Source of the DNA: Candidatus Gastranaerophilales bacterium
GTDB lineage: Bacteria; Cyanobacteriota; Vampirovibrionia; Gastranaerophilales; Gastranaerophilaceae
DNA length: 61,050 bases
Assembly: GCA_944322755.1 (NCBI GenBank)
Contig: CALUPY010000014.1
Location: forward strand, 1 to 61,050
Direction of reading: 5' to 3'
Shown here: positions 36,273 to 43,566 of the stretch, one piece after another
How positions within the stretch are numbered: the stretch's first letter is position 1
Layout: the number at the start of each line of letters is the position of its first letter
Notes under the pieces: generated by a model
The model's database searches: none
Told to the model about the DNA's origin: nothing
What the model saw: the letters and a program-made list of their open reading frames with translations, nothing else
Position numbers and translations under genes: made by a program

Positions 36273-36440
36273 GTCAACTGACTCAGACTGCTTATTGATC
36301 CTGTGCAAGAATCAATTTCTGTTCATCACGAACAAGTCCGACACAGGCAACAAGTGCATGGTGGCACTCGCACAAAATACCAGCTCCGGCGCTATTCTCA
36401 CTCCGTGTAAACATCTACAAGCGAAGTCACACCTCAACAA
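36273..36440 (+). repeat. Dispersed intergenic repeat, copy A
   Basis: This copy follows fliI. It shares with copies at 41040 and 45718 the ordered words GACT, ATCAA, GTTCATCAC, AACAAGT, GGCAACAAGTGC and TACAAGCGAAGTCACA, with substitutions and small gaps. In it TGTTC/GAACA and AGTGC/GCACT form short hairpins. No protein reading frame runs through it. It lies between convergent genes. Confidence 0.7.
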
Positions 36441-36477
36441 TTTTCATATACATGCCTGTTGAGTGGATATTTTACGA

Positions 36478-38322
36478 TTATATTATTCCAACCTGATTTC
36501 TGCCATTTTCTTTTGCTTTATAAAGACCGTCATCAGAATGTTTTATCAAATCAGCCGGTGTTTCTCCGTTTTCAGGATATGTTGCAACCCCGAGACTGAT
36601 AGTCACATGTTTTTCTATACCGTTGCCGAGTTTAAAAGGTTTTGCGGCTACTGCATCACAGATTTTTTGTGCAGTCACAATAGCGTCCTGTTTATTTGTA
36701 TTTGTAAGAATTATAGACATTTCTTCACCGCCGTATCTGCATACAACGTCTGTTGAGCGGACATTTTTCTTTAACACCTGTGCAACTTGTCTCAAAACTG
36801 CATCTCCGGCTTGATGTCCGTATGTATCATTGAATTTTTTAAAGAAGTCGATGTCTATTAAAATCAGAGAAAATTCAGAGTTATATCTTTTGCATGTTGC
36901 AACGTTCTGCACCATCTGTTCCTGAAAATATCTGTGATTGTACAATTCAGTCAGACCGTCAGTTGTCGCAAGCGCATATGTATAATCAAAATCTCTGGAT
37001 TTTATAATATATTTTGCGATATAAACGGCAATAAACACGAGCACAACCGATGCAAGAGGCAGCACAAGCCCTATCCACAAATTGAAATATTTCATTATCA
37101 AATAGTTAATAACAATGTATATTATGGTAGTTAAAAGCGCTGTTACAGAAGATATAAATGTTGAACGTACACGGATGACCAGTATTCCCACAAAAAGGCT
37201 GAGTATTAAGCTAATCATTATATCAGTTTTTGTATCACTTCTTTTTATAAAATTCTGGTCAAGAAAATTGTTGAGCAGAGTCGTGTGTATTTCGACGCCG
37301 GGAAGCTTGTCGTCAGTGGGAACACTTTTTATATCAAAAAGCGATGTTGCACTTGTCCCGATATAAACGATTTTGTTTCTGAAAAAGTCATCAAGCAAAA
37401 GATGTTCACCCTCGTACATCTCCCGCTCTATCTTCCACATCGGGATAGTAATGAACGCAGATGGCTCGGTTTTATTCGCTTTGCCGTACCAGTTGAGGAT
37501 TACTCTCCCGTCAACAGTGAGGGGAATTTTTTTGTCTCCTATCAAAAGGTTTCTGTTCTCATCCACAACGAATTTTTCAGATATATTCTGCCCCTGTCTC
37601 TCCAAATATTTTTGGGCAACTTTAACGGCAAGATAGGGATAATAATCTTTTTTATACATTGCAAAAACCGGAACATCTCTGGTGATTCCGTCCTCTGCGC
37701 GCATAATATTTATCTGCCCGATATTCGGAGTAGATTTCATTATATCATCGATGATTACACGGCAGTTCGGATATGCAAATGTAACCAGAGGAATATCCGC
37801 ATTATTAACTATTTTTGCCTTTAAATATTCAGGCAAATCCGCAGGTTTTCTCAATGTTTCTTCCAAATCGTCAAAATTTATTGCAGTAAAGACGTTGTCA
37901 TATTTTGAGATACTTTTTGCAAGTTTTGCATCATCATTATTGCTGCTTTTTATGGACTTAACAAACATTAAATCAAATGCAATGACAGCCGGCTTTTGTG
38001 CCTGCAGATATTCAATCATATCCGCATAAATACCGCGGGAAATCGGCCATTCGCCATATTTTCCGAGAAGATATTCATAACTCGCATCGTCTACTGTAAT
38101 AACGGTAATATCTTTATTCGTAAATCTTTTATTTGCAGCAATATTCTGACGTACATCAAAGGTTTTGTTCTCAATGGTTGTGAAAAAACCTCTGACGTGT
38201 TTCTCGCCGAAAACGAATATGAACAAAGCAAACGTTATCAGGATATATATTGAATACCAGAAATATCTTTTAAAAGAATCTTTTTTTATAAAATCCAAAA
38301 ATCTGTGCAATAAATTACTCAT
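36478..38322 (-). CDS. CHASE2-GGDEF protein, probable diguanylate cyclase
   Basis: The protein has about 614 residues. It starts at ATG 38322, two bases after the stop of a small upstream frame. The GTG at 38328 is an alternative. It has an N-terminal membrane helix, an extracytoplasmic CHASE2 sensor domain (about 45-330, with FDVRQNIAANKRFTNKDITVITVDD and RGIYADMIEYLQAQKPAVIAFDLMF), three membrane helices (about 355-440) and a C-terminal GGDEF domain. The active-site loop reads GGEEM instead of GGEEF, and the DIDFFKKFNDTYGHQAGD segment is intact. It probably makes cyclic di-GMP. It lies beside the flagellar-type cluster, which fits a motility or surface role. Confidence 0.9.
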   Translation of the reverse strand: MSNLLHRFLDFIKKDSFKRYFWYSIYILITFALFIFVFGEKHVRGFFTTIENKTFDVRQNIAANKRFTNKDITVITVDDASYEYLLGKYGEWPISRGIYADMIEYLQAQKPAVIAFDLMFVKSIKSSNNDDAKLAKSISKYDNVFTAINFDDLEETLRKPADLPEYLKAKIVNNADIPLVTFAYPNCRVIIDDIMKSTPNIGQINIMRAEDGITRDVPVFAMYKKDYYPYLAVKVAQKYLERQGQNISEKFVVDENRNLLIGDKKIPLTVDGRVILNWYGKANKTEPSAFITIPMWKIEREMYEGEHLLLDDFFRNKIVYIGTSATSLFDIKSVPTDDKLPGVEIHTTLLNNFLDQNFIKRSDTKTDIMISLILSLFVGILVIRVRSTFISSVTALLTTIIYIVINYLIMKYFNLWIGLVLPLASVVLVFIAVYIAKYIIKSRDFDYTYALATTDGLTELYNHRYFQEQMVQNVATCKRYNSEFSLILIDIDFFKKFNDTYGHQAGDAVLRQVAQVLKKNVRSTDVVCRYGGEEMSIILTNTNKQDAIVTAQKICDAVAAKPFKLGNGIEKHVTISLGVATYPENGETPADLIKHSDDGLYKAKENGRNQVGII

Positions 38323-38324
38323 AA

Positions 38325-38462
38325 TCACAACACTTCACAATTAGTTCTGCAAACAGTGTTCTCAGATATAAGACTGTTAAAATCCAATAATATATCAGTC
38401 AGGTTAAATAACTCATCAGGATTTTGCAAATATTTCAACAGACATTCTTCATTCAGATTCAT
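38325..38462 (-). CDS. Small 45-residue protein upstream of the diguanylate cyclase
   Basis: The leftward frame from ATG 38462 to TGA 38325 encodes 45 residues beginning MNLNEECLLKYLQNPDELFN. The stop is two bases before the ATG of the cyclase gene, as in translationally coupled operons. The product is acidic, with three cysteines and no membrane segment. The ribosome site is weak (GAGTGAG), so a chance frame cannot be excluded. It may be a leader peptide or small regulator of the cyclase. I recognise no family. Confidence 0.4.
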   Translation of the reverse strand: MNLNEECLLKYLQNPDELFNLTDILLDFNSLISENTVCRTNCEVL

Positions 38463-38476
38463 GAAAACACTCACTC

Positions 38477-38482
38477 TATAAT
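38477..38482 (+). promoter_or_regulatory. -10 element of the RNA candidate
   Basis: A perfect TATAAT lies eight bases before the first G of the structured RNA candidate at 38490, the correct distance for a start site. The -35 region is weak (TTCAGA around 38452). It points right, divergent from the cyclase gene. Confidence 0.5.
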
Positions 38483-38489
38483 CTAATTT

Positions 38490-38660
38490 GGTGCCGCAGA
38501 ATGTCTGTGAATCCAGTCCTTGTCATAGACGGTTTTGACAGCCGGAAACGTTACACCTCTGACTAGGAGAATTAATCGTTCCCGTTCCCCAATAACGGGG
38601 AGTGGAGCTAAATTGTCAGCCTGACCGGATTTTGGTAAGTAAAACCGGCATCTGCTCACC
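38490..38660 (+). ncRNA. Probable structured non-coding RNA of about 170 nt
   Basis: The two ends pair. GGTGccGCAGAaTG (38490-38503) matches CATCTGCtCACC (38649-38660), an 11-bp interrupted stem closing the whole element. Inside are TGACA/TGTCA, a hairpin TCCCC/GGGGA (around 38586-38601) and CCGGaTTTT/AAAACCGG near the 3' end. A TATAAT box precedes the 5' end at promoter distance. No protein frame fits. The size and end-pairing recall 6S-like RNAs, but I cannot assign a class. It lies between the cyclase and trpS genes. A trpS leader is less likely, as 200 bp separate them. Confidence 0.45.
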
Positions 38661-38862
38661 AATTACTTTACAATTGTGCCAGAATATGCCCGTTCATAAA
38701 TCAACCTAACGGTGAATTTTAAAGGTTTAAACCATACATCAAAAAGAGTAAAAAAATTAAAAAACTCAATCGTATTCAGTATATAGAAATTTAATGCTAT
38801 AGTTTGTTATATAATATTTTTATAGAAAACATGAAATATAGAAGTACGCAGGTGTTTTAATT
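38661..38862. other. Intergenic stretch before trpS
   Basis: This gap holds no gene. A -10-like TATAAT lies about 50 bp before the trpS ATG, which probably has its own promoter. I see no T-box signature. Confidence 0.5.
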
Positions 38863-39873
38863 ATGAGTCAAAAACAAAGAATAGTATCAGGTATGCGCCC
38901 GACAGGAAAACTTCATCTAGGGCATTATCTAGGAGTTTTAACGAATTTTGTTAAACTTCAGGAGGACTACGAATGCTTTTTCTTTGTTGCGGACTGGCAT
39001 GCCCTCACTACTAAATCACAGGAAACTGAATCTCTGAAAGAGAATGTCCTAAATGTTGTGCTTGACTGGCTTGCTGCGGGTGTTGACCCGGAAAAAGCGG
39101 TAATATATGTCCAATCCCGGGTGCCCCAAATCGCAGAACTCCATATTTATCTCAGCATGATTACACCCCAGAACTGGGTAGAAAGAGACCCGACCCTTAA
39201 AGACCTTGCGAAAATGGTCAGAACAGGACAGGATGACAATAAGTCCGGCATAAGCTACGGACTGCTGGGTTATCCGGTGCTTATGGCCGCTGATATAATG
39301 ATGTTCAATGTCGATGCTATACCTGTCGGAATTGATCAGGTTGCGCATATTGAAATAGAAAGAGACATAGCAAGAAGGTTTAACAATATTTATAAAACTG
39401 ATTTGTTCAAAGAAGCAGTGCCGAAACTTACCGAAGTTCCGCTGCTAAAAGGTCTGGACGGCAACAAAATGGGCAAATCGTTCAATAATGATATAAAAAT
39501 ATCAGATGATGAAGAAACTACCGCAAAAAAAATAATGACAGCTATCACTGACCGCAGCCGTGCAAGAAAAGATGACCCCGGTCATCCTGACAAATGCGAA
39601 GTTGCATTCACATACTGGCAGGCTTTTGCTGACAAAGAAACCTTAAAAACCGTTGAAGAAGAGTGCAAAGCAGGAAAACGCGGCTGTGCCGACTGCAAAA
39701 GACAGCTAGGATGTCTTGTTAATGAAAAACTTAGACCCTTACGAGAAAGAAGAAAATACTACGAAAACCATATTGAGCTCGTTCATAAAATCCTTGAAGA
39801 AGGCTCGGAAAAAGCCAGAATTGAAGCGGAAAAAGTACTAAAAGAAGTAAGAAAAGCCGTTAAAATGTACTAA
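38863..39873 (+). CDS. trpS: Tryptophanyl-tRNA synthetase
   Basis: TrpS charges tRNA-Trp in the cytoplasm. The 336-residue class I synthetase has MRPTGKLHLGHYLG with the HIGH-type box HLGH at 18-21, FVADWHALTT, and the KMSKS-type loop as KMGKS within GLDGNKMGKSFNNDI. GHPDKCEVAFTYW and a Cys-rich stretch (CKAGKRGCADCKRQLGC) follow. These cysteines could bind a metal, as in some TrpS subgroups. The length is normal. It is followed by pheS, which has its own promoter. Confidence 0.95.
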   Translation: MSQKQRIVSGMRPTGKLHLGHYLGVLTNFVKLQEDYECFFFVADWHALTTKSQETESLKENVLNVVLDWLAAGVDPEKAVIYVQSRVPQIAELHIYLSMITPQNWVERDPTLKDLAKMVRTGQDDNKSGISYGLLGYPVLMAADIMMFNVDAIPVGIDQVAHIEIERDIARRFNNIYKTDLFKEAVPKLTEVPLLKGLDGNKMGKSFNNDIKISDDEETTAKKIMTAITDRSRARKDDPGHPDKCEVAFTYWQAFADKETLKTVEEECKAGKRGCADCKRQLGCLVNEKLRPLRERRKYYENHIELVHKILEEGSEKARIEAEKVLKEVRKAVKMY

Positions 39874-39924
39874 TAATGCATTTTGTACATTTTTTACAAC
39901 TGATATACCTTTATCAGGTGTCAA

Positions 39925-39954
39925 TTGTCCATTAATTTTTTCTCGTTGTATAAT
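39925..39954 (+). promoter_or_regulatory. Promoter of pheS
   Basis: TTGTCC (39925-39930) and TATAAT (39949-39954) are 18 bp apart, 33 bp before the pheS ATG. It implies that pheS is transcribed separately from trpS. Confidence 0.65.
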
Positions 39955-39987
39955 AGTTTTAAGAAATAATAAACAAAGGAAAAATCA

Positions 39988-41022
39988 ATGCAACAGACAT
40001 TAGAAACAATTCGTACGAATGCTATTTCTGCTATTGACTCTGCAGACAGCACATCAAAACTTGAAGAAATCAGAAATGAATACCTCAGCAGAAAAAGCGA
40101 GCTTACCAATATAAAGAAAAATTTGAAAGATTTATCCAATGAGGAAAAAAGAATCATCGGCCCGCTTGCAAACAGTGTTTCTTCTGATATTGAAACGAAA
40201 CTAAATGAAAAATACAATGTTTTATACAAAAAAGAACTTAATGAAAAACTTGAAAAAGACAGAGTAGATGTTACTCTCCCGGGTTCATTCGTTCCCTACG
40301 GAAAAGTTCATCCCCTGACGAGAACAATTGACGAAATTGTTGAAATCTTTCAGGGTATGGGATTTTCACTTGTTCATAACGAAAATTCGCCGGAAGTTGA
40401 AACAGAATATTTCAATTTCGATATGCTGAATACGCCCAAAGACCATCCGGCAAGAGATATGCAGGATACATTCTATACAAAAGTTGCCCCGAATGTTGTC
40501 CTGAGAAGCCAGACCTCCGGTGCCCAAATCCACCAGATGCTGACAAGCAAACCGCCTATCAGGGTAATTTCTCCCGGCCGTGTTTACAGAAAAGAATCCG
40601 TAAGTGCAAGAAAAAATAATCTCTTTCACCAGATAGAAGGTCTTATTGTCGATAAAGACACGACTTTTGCTGATTTGAAAGGCGTGATGAACGAGTTTTT
40701 AAGATTGTACTTTGGCGCCTCAAGACCGACAAGATTCAGAAGCAGTTTTTTCCCGTTTACAGAACCGTCAGCAGAGGTCGATGTACAATGTATAATGTGC
40801 GAAGGCAAAGGCTGCCGCACTTGTTCCGGAACAGGCTGGCTTGAAATTCTCGGCTGCGGAATGGTTGACCCTAATGTATTGAAAAATGTCGGAGTTGACC
40901 CGGAAGTGTATTCCGGATTCGCATTCGGAATGGGAGTTGAGCGTCTTTCAATGCTGAAATGGGGTATTGATGACATCAGGCTGTTCTTCAACAATGATAT
41001 ACGTTTCCTTAAACAATTCTAA
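39988..41022 (+). CDS. pheS: Phenylalanyl-tRNA synthetase alpha subunit
   Basis: PheS is the catalytic subunit of the alpha2beta2 phenylalanyl-tRNA synthetase. The 344-residue protein has the N-terminal coiled coil that contacts tRNA-Phe (about 1-95) and a class II core with HPLTRTIDEIVEIFQGMGF, DMQDTFYT, LRSQTSGAQIHQM, VYRKESVSARKNNLFHQIEG and the motif 3 region FGMGVERLSMLKWGIDDIR. A CxxC-rich insert (CIMCEGKGCRTCSGTGW) is typical of many bacterial PheS. The start fits the AAAGGA ribosome site. pheT is not adjacent. Confidence 0.96.
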   Translation: MQQTLETIRTNAISAIDSADSTSKLEEIRNEYLSRKSELTNIKKNLKDLSNEEKRIIGPLANSVSSDIETKLNEKYNVLYKKELNEKLEKDRVDVTLPGSFVPYGKVHPLTRTIDEIVEIFQGMGFSLVHNENSPEVETEYFNFDMLNTPKDHPARDMQDTFYTKVAPNVVLRSQTSGAQIHQMLTSKPPIRVISPGRVYRKESVSARKNNLFHQIEGLIVDKDTTFADLKGVMNEFLRLYFGASRPTRFRSSFFPFTEPSAEVDVQCIMCEGKGCRTCSGTGWLEILGCGMVDPNVLKNVGVDPEVYSGFAFGMGVERLSMLKWGIDDIRLFFNNDIRFLKQF

Positions 41023-41036
41023 AATTTTCATATAGT

Positions 41037-41195
41037 AACCGGCTCCGACTACTTGTTGAACCTGTACATGAATCAAGTCCGTTCATCACTAACACGGCAA
41101 TAAGTGCATGGGAGTTATTCCGCAAAATGCGAAACTCGCATTCGTACTCTGTATACACTCCTGCAAGCGAAGTTACACTCAAACATCTAAAAGTT
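41037..41195 (+). repeat. Dispersed intergenic repeat, copy B
   Basis: This copy follows pheS. It matches copies A and C through CGACTACTTGTTGAACCTGT, ATGAATCAAGTCCGTTCATC, AACACGGCAATAAGTGCATG and CAAGCGAAGTTACACTCAAA. ATGAA/TTCAT can form a small hairpin, as in copy C. It lies between convergent genes. Confidence 0.75.
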
Positions 41196-41271
41196 TTTAA
41201 ATAAAAAAGAGGTCAGTTCATAAATATAAAACTGACTTCTTTTTATTATTGCATTATATTGTTTTATTCAT

Positions 41272-43296
41272 CTATAATTTCAGCCATAACGCGTCATACG
41301 GCCGCAAACGAACTGAAAGTTTTTTGTTCTGAACCCGGGTTCGAATCATCTTATCAGACAGCAAATCTTTCATATAAACGTCTTTTGTTTTCTTTCCAAA
41401 ATCATCATCAGTAAAGTTAATCACAGCTTTTACCCTGTCATTTGATAAGTTATTTATAACAACAACCCTGTCATTTCCGTATGCTCTGACATAAGCAAAA
41501 ATTTCAGGAGAGTCAGTTTTTATTTCCGTAAAATCGCCTCTGGACATTACCGGATACTGTTTTCTCACTTTAATAAGTTTTTGTACCCGTTCGTAGACTT
41601 TGTGATTGTTAGAATTTCCGGGTTTTGCCGCATCATACAGGGTTTTCTTCTTTATAGGACCGCGGTTAATGTCACGGCTGTCAAAATAACTCAGCATTTT
41701 AACTTTATTTTTAGGATTAGATTTTTGTTTCTGTTCACGAATTTTTGCACTTTTCTTTGCATTTGCAAAATTGTTCTGCGCGCCGATTTCATCCCCGTAA
41801 TAGATGATAGGCACTCCTTTTAAAGAAAGCAGAATGGAAAACGCCATTCCGATTCTGTCAGGGTCATTATCCAGAAAATTCGCAAGACGTCCGCTTACTC
41901 CATATCCCTTTCTGAATGCAGCTCCTTTAGGTGCCAACCCGTCAAACAGCAGCTCTCTTGTTTTTTCATTAACCATTTCAAGAGTAAGCTCGTCATGCAC
42001 TCTTAAAAATATAGCCCATGACGCAGAATCAGGTATCTTCGGAGTCTGTTTATAGGCTTTCCAGAAATAAGAATTGTCCGCAGTAACCAAAGATGCCCAA
42101 ATAGCAGGCATATAAGGAAAATGATAAGCAATCTGGACTTCATCAGTACGGGTTATTGGTTTTTTCTGGCCCAAAATTTCATGTTCAACTGTTCTTTCCG
42201 TTCCAAAGTAAGGAAGAATCTGCTTGGGCTGCTGGCAGGCTTCTGCCTGAATAACGGAACGAGGTGCTACAGTCTGTAAAAATGCACTCAAAAGCTGGAT
42301 TATCTGATGTGTTTTTGGCAGGTTTTCCGCCGTAGTACCCTCTTCTTTTATAAAATATGGAATTGCATCCATTCTGAAAATATCGACCCCTATATTTGCC
42401 CAGAAAGCAATTGTTTCAAGCATGTAGTACAAAACTTCTGGATTTTCCCAGTTTACATCAAGTTGAAACGGATAAAACGTATGATAAACATAGTAGTCTT
42501 TACCTTTAATCGTGACTTTTCTGTAGTGATTGTTGTTTATTTCAGGGAAAATAAGTCTGCGCTTCGTTACAGTTCCGTCTTTTTCCTTGTATTCAACCAT
42601 ATAGCCTTTCTTTTCATCTTTATATTGACGAAATTCAGGCATATCTTCCCTTGCAATGAAATAATGGAGTTTATCAATATCACCTTTTTGTGCCTGCAAA
42701 AACCATTCATGCTGGTCTGAAAAATGATTCAATATCAAATCAGCTTTTATTTTCAAACCGCGTTTTCTTGCTTCTGACATAAACTCTTTGAATTCCGGCA
42801 TTCCGCCCAAATCCGCACGCACATTTCTCGGGTCTCTGACATCAAAACCGGAGTCACCCATCGGTGAATCCGCAAACGGAAGTACATATATAGTCGTAAC
42901 GCCCAGTTCTTTTAAATAATCGAGCATCCCTATCAGCGTTTTAAAAGTAGCCGGTTTTCCGTTTTCATCCACACCATACTGATCCGGATAAAACATATAA
43001 ATAACTTCGTCCTTGTACCATTCGGATTGTCTGTTTAAATCCTCCTGAACCAGCCCCTCGTCTCTTTCTGCTTTAGCCTTTTCTACTATTTTTAAAATTT
43101 CAGCATATATTGGCTCGACGCTATCTTTTCCGTATATATGCGCAATCGATGATTTCATTGTAGTTTCCAGCTTTGCAGGAACAATATCCTCATCATTATG
43201 TTTTTTAGAAATTGCACAAAGCGAACCAAGCGCTGAAAAATGGAGAAACGTAAAAAGCGCTAAAACCAGTGAAAATATTCGTTTTATCATAGTCAT
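41272..43296 (-). CDS. Secreted GH13 alpha-glucosidase/trehalose-synthase-like enzyme
   Basis: The best start is ATG 43296 (MTMIKRIFSLVLAL), giving a Sec signal peptide and a 674-residue product. An upstream TTG at 43341 would bury it. The catalytic (beta/alpha)8 barrel begins WYKDEVIYMFYPDQYG and has the GH13 regions: DLILNH, GVDIFRMDAIP with the aspartate nucleophile, IQAEAC with the acid, and FLRVHDE with the transition-state aspartate. A C-terminal beta domain ends LSVRLRPYDALWLKL. The nearest families I recognise are trehalose synthase and related alpha-glucan enzymes. An exported form suggests action on dietary or envelope alpha-glucans. The exact substrate is open. Confidence 0.85.
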   Translation of the reverse strand: MTMIKRIFSLVLALFTFLHFSALGSLCAISKKHNDEDIVPAKLETTMKSSIAHIYGKDSVEPIYAEILKIVEKAKAERDEGLVQEDLNRQSEWYKDEVIYMFYPDQYGVDENGKPATFKTLIGMLDYLKELGVTTIYVLPFADSPMGDSGFDVRDPRNVRADLGGMPEFKEFMSEARKRGLKIKADLILNHFSDQHEWFLQAQKGDIDKLHYFIAREDMPEFRQYKDEKKGYMVEYKEKDGTVTKRRLIFPEINNNHYRKVTIKGKDYYVYHTFYPFQLDVNWENPEVLYYMLETIAFWANIGVDIFRMDAIPYFIKEEGTTAENLPKTHQIIQLLSAFLQTVAPRSVIQAEACQQPKQILPYFGTERTVEHEILGQKKPITRTDEVQIAYHFPYMPAIWASLVTADNSYFWKAYKQTPKIPDSASWAIFLRVHDELTLEMVNEKTRELLFDGLAPKGAAFRKGYGVSGRLANFLDNDPDRIGMAFSILLSLKGVPIIYYGDEIGAQNNFANAKKSAKIREQKQKSNPKNKVKMLSYFDSRDINRGPIKKKTLYDAAKPGNSNNHKVYERVQKLIKVRKQYPVMSRGDFTEIKTDSPEIFAYVRAYGNDRVVVINNLSNDRVKAVINFTDDDFGKKTKDVYMKDLLSDKMIRTRVQNKKLSVRLRPYDALWLKL

Positions 43297-43566
43297 TAAT
43301 CTTTCGTTATGTTTGATATAATGTATTATTGTTTGCCACAAAATATGAAGTCAAGATTTATTAACTTATTTGACAAAGATTCTGAAAAAATAGCCCAGCT
43401 GGGTAAAATATCAAATCCACTGTCAAAATTCCCGAAGGCAGCTATTCTCTGCTGTAATAGCTGCAGGAAGGCAGAGTATTCCTTATAACAAATTTTTTGA
43501 ACATAATAATTGTATTTAAAATTATTATTTGATAAAATATCAAAGTTAATTAGACTGGGGATAGAT
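43297..43566. other. Divergent intergenic region with a pseudoknot-like element
   Basis: This 270-bp gap separates the starts of the GH13 and PBP genes. Its main feature is the hairpin and complementary tail at 43438-43476, listed separately. CCCAGCTGGG at 43394-43403 is a 10-bp palindrome and could be an operator. Confidence 0.55.
43438..43476. promoter_or_regulatory. Hairpin with loop-tail complementarity (possible pseudoknot)
   Basis: GCAGCTATT pairs perfectly with AATAGCTGC around a 9-base loop. The loop contains CTCTGC (43447-43452), which is complementary to GCAGAG at 43471-43476 just downstream. An H-type pseudoknot is possible on either strand, upstream of the PBP gene on the + strand. 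It does not match a riboswitch I know. Confidence 0.4.

Noticed and set aside
38490-38862. T-box leader of trpS
   Set aside because: GGTGCCGCAG at the 5' end loosely recalls a T-box, but the motif is at the wrong end, no specifier or antiterminator arrangement is visible, and trpS starts 200 bp further on.
41336-41350. GGTTCGAATC, resembling a tRNA T-loop
   Set aside because: It lies inside the coding sequence of the GH13 gene and no tRNA arms pair around it.
43297-43341. TTG 43341 as start of the GH13 gene
   Set aside because: It would add 15 polar residues before the signal peptide and has no ribosome site. ATG 43296 gives a normal signal peptide.
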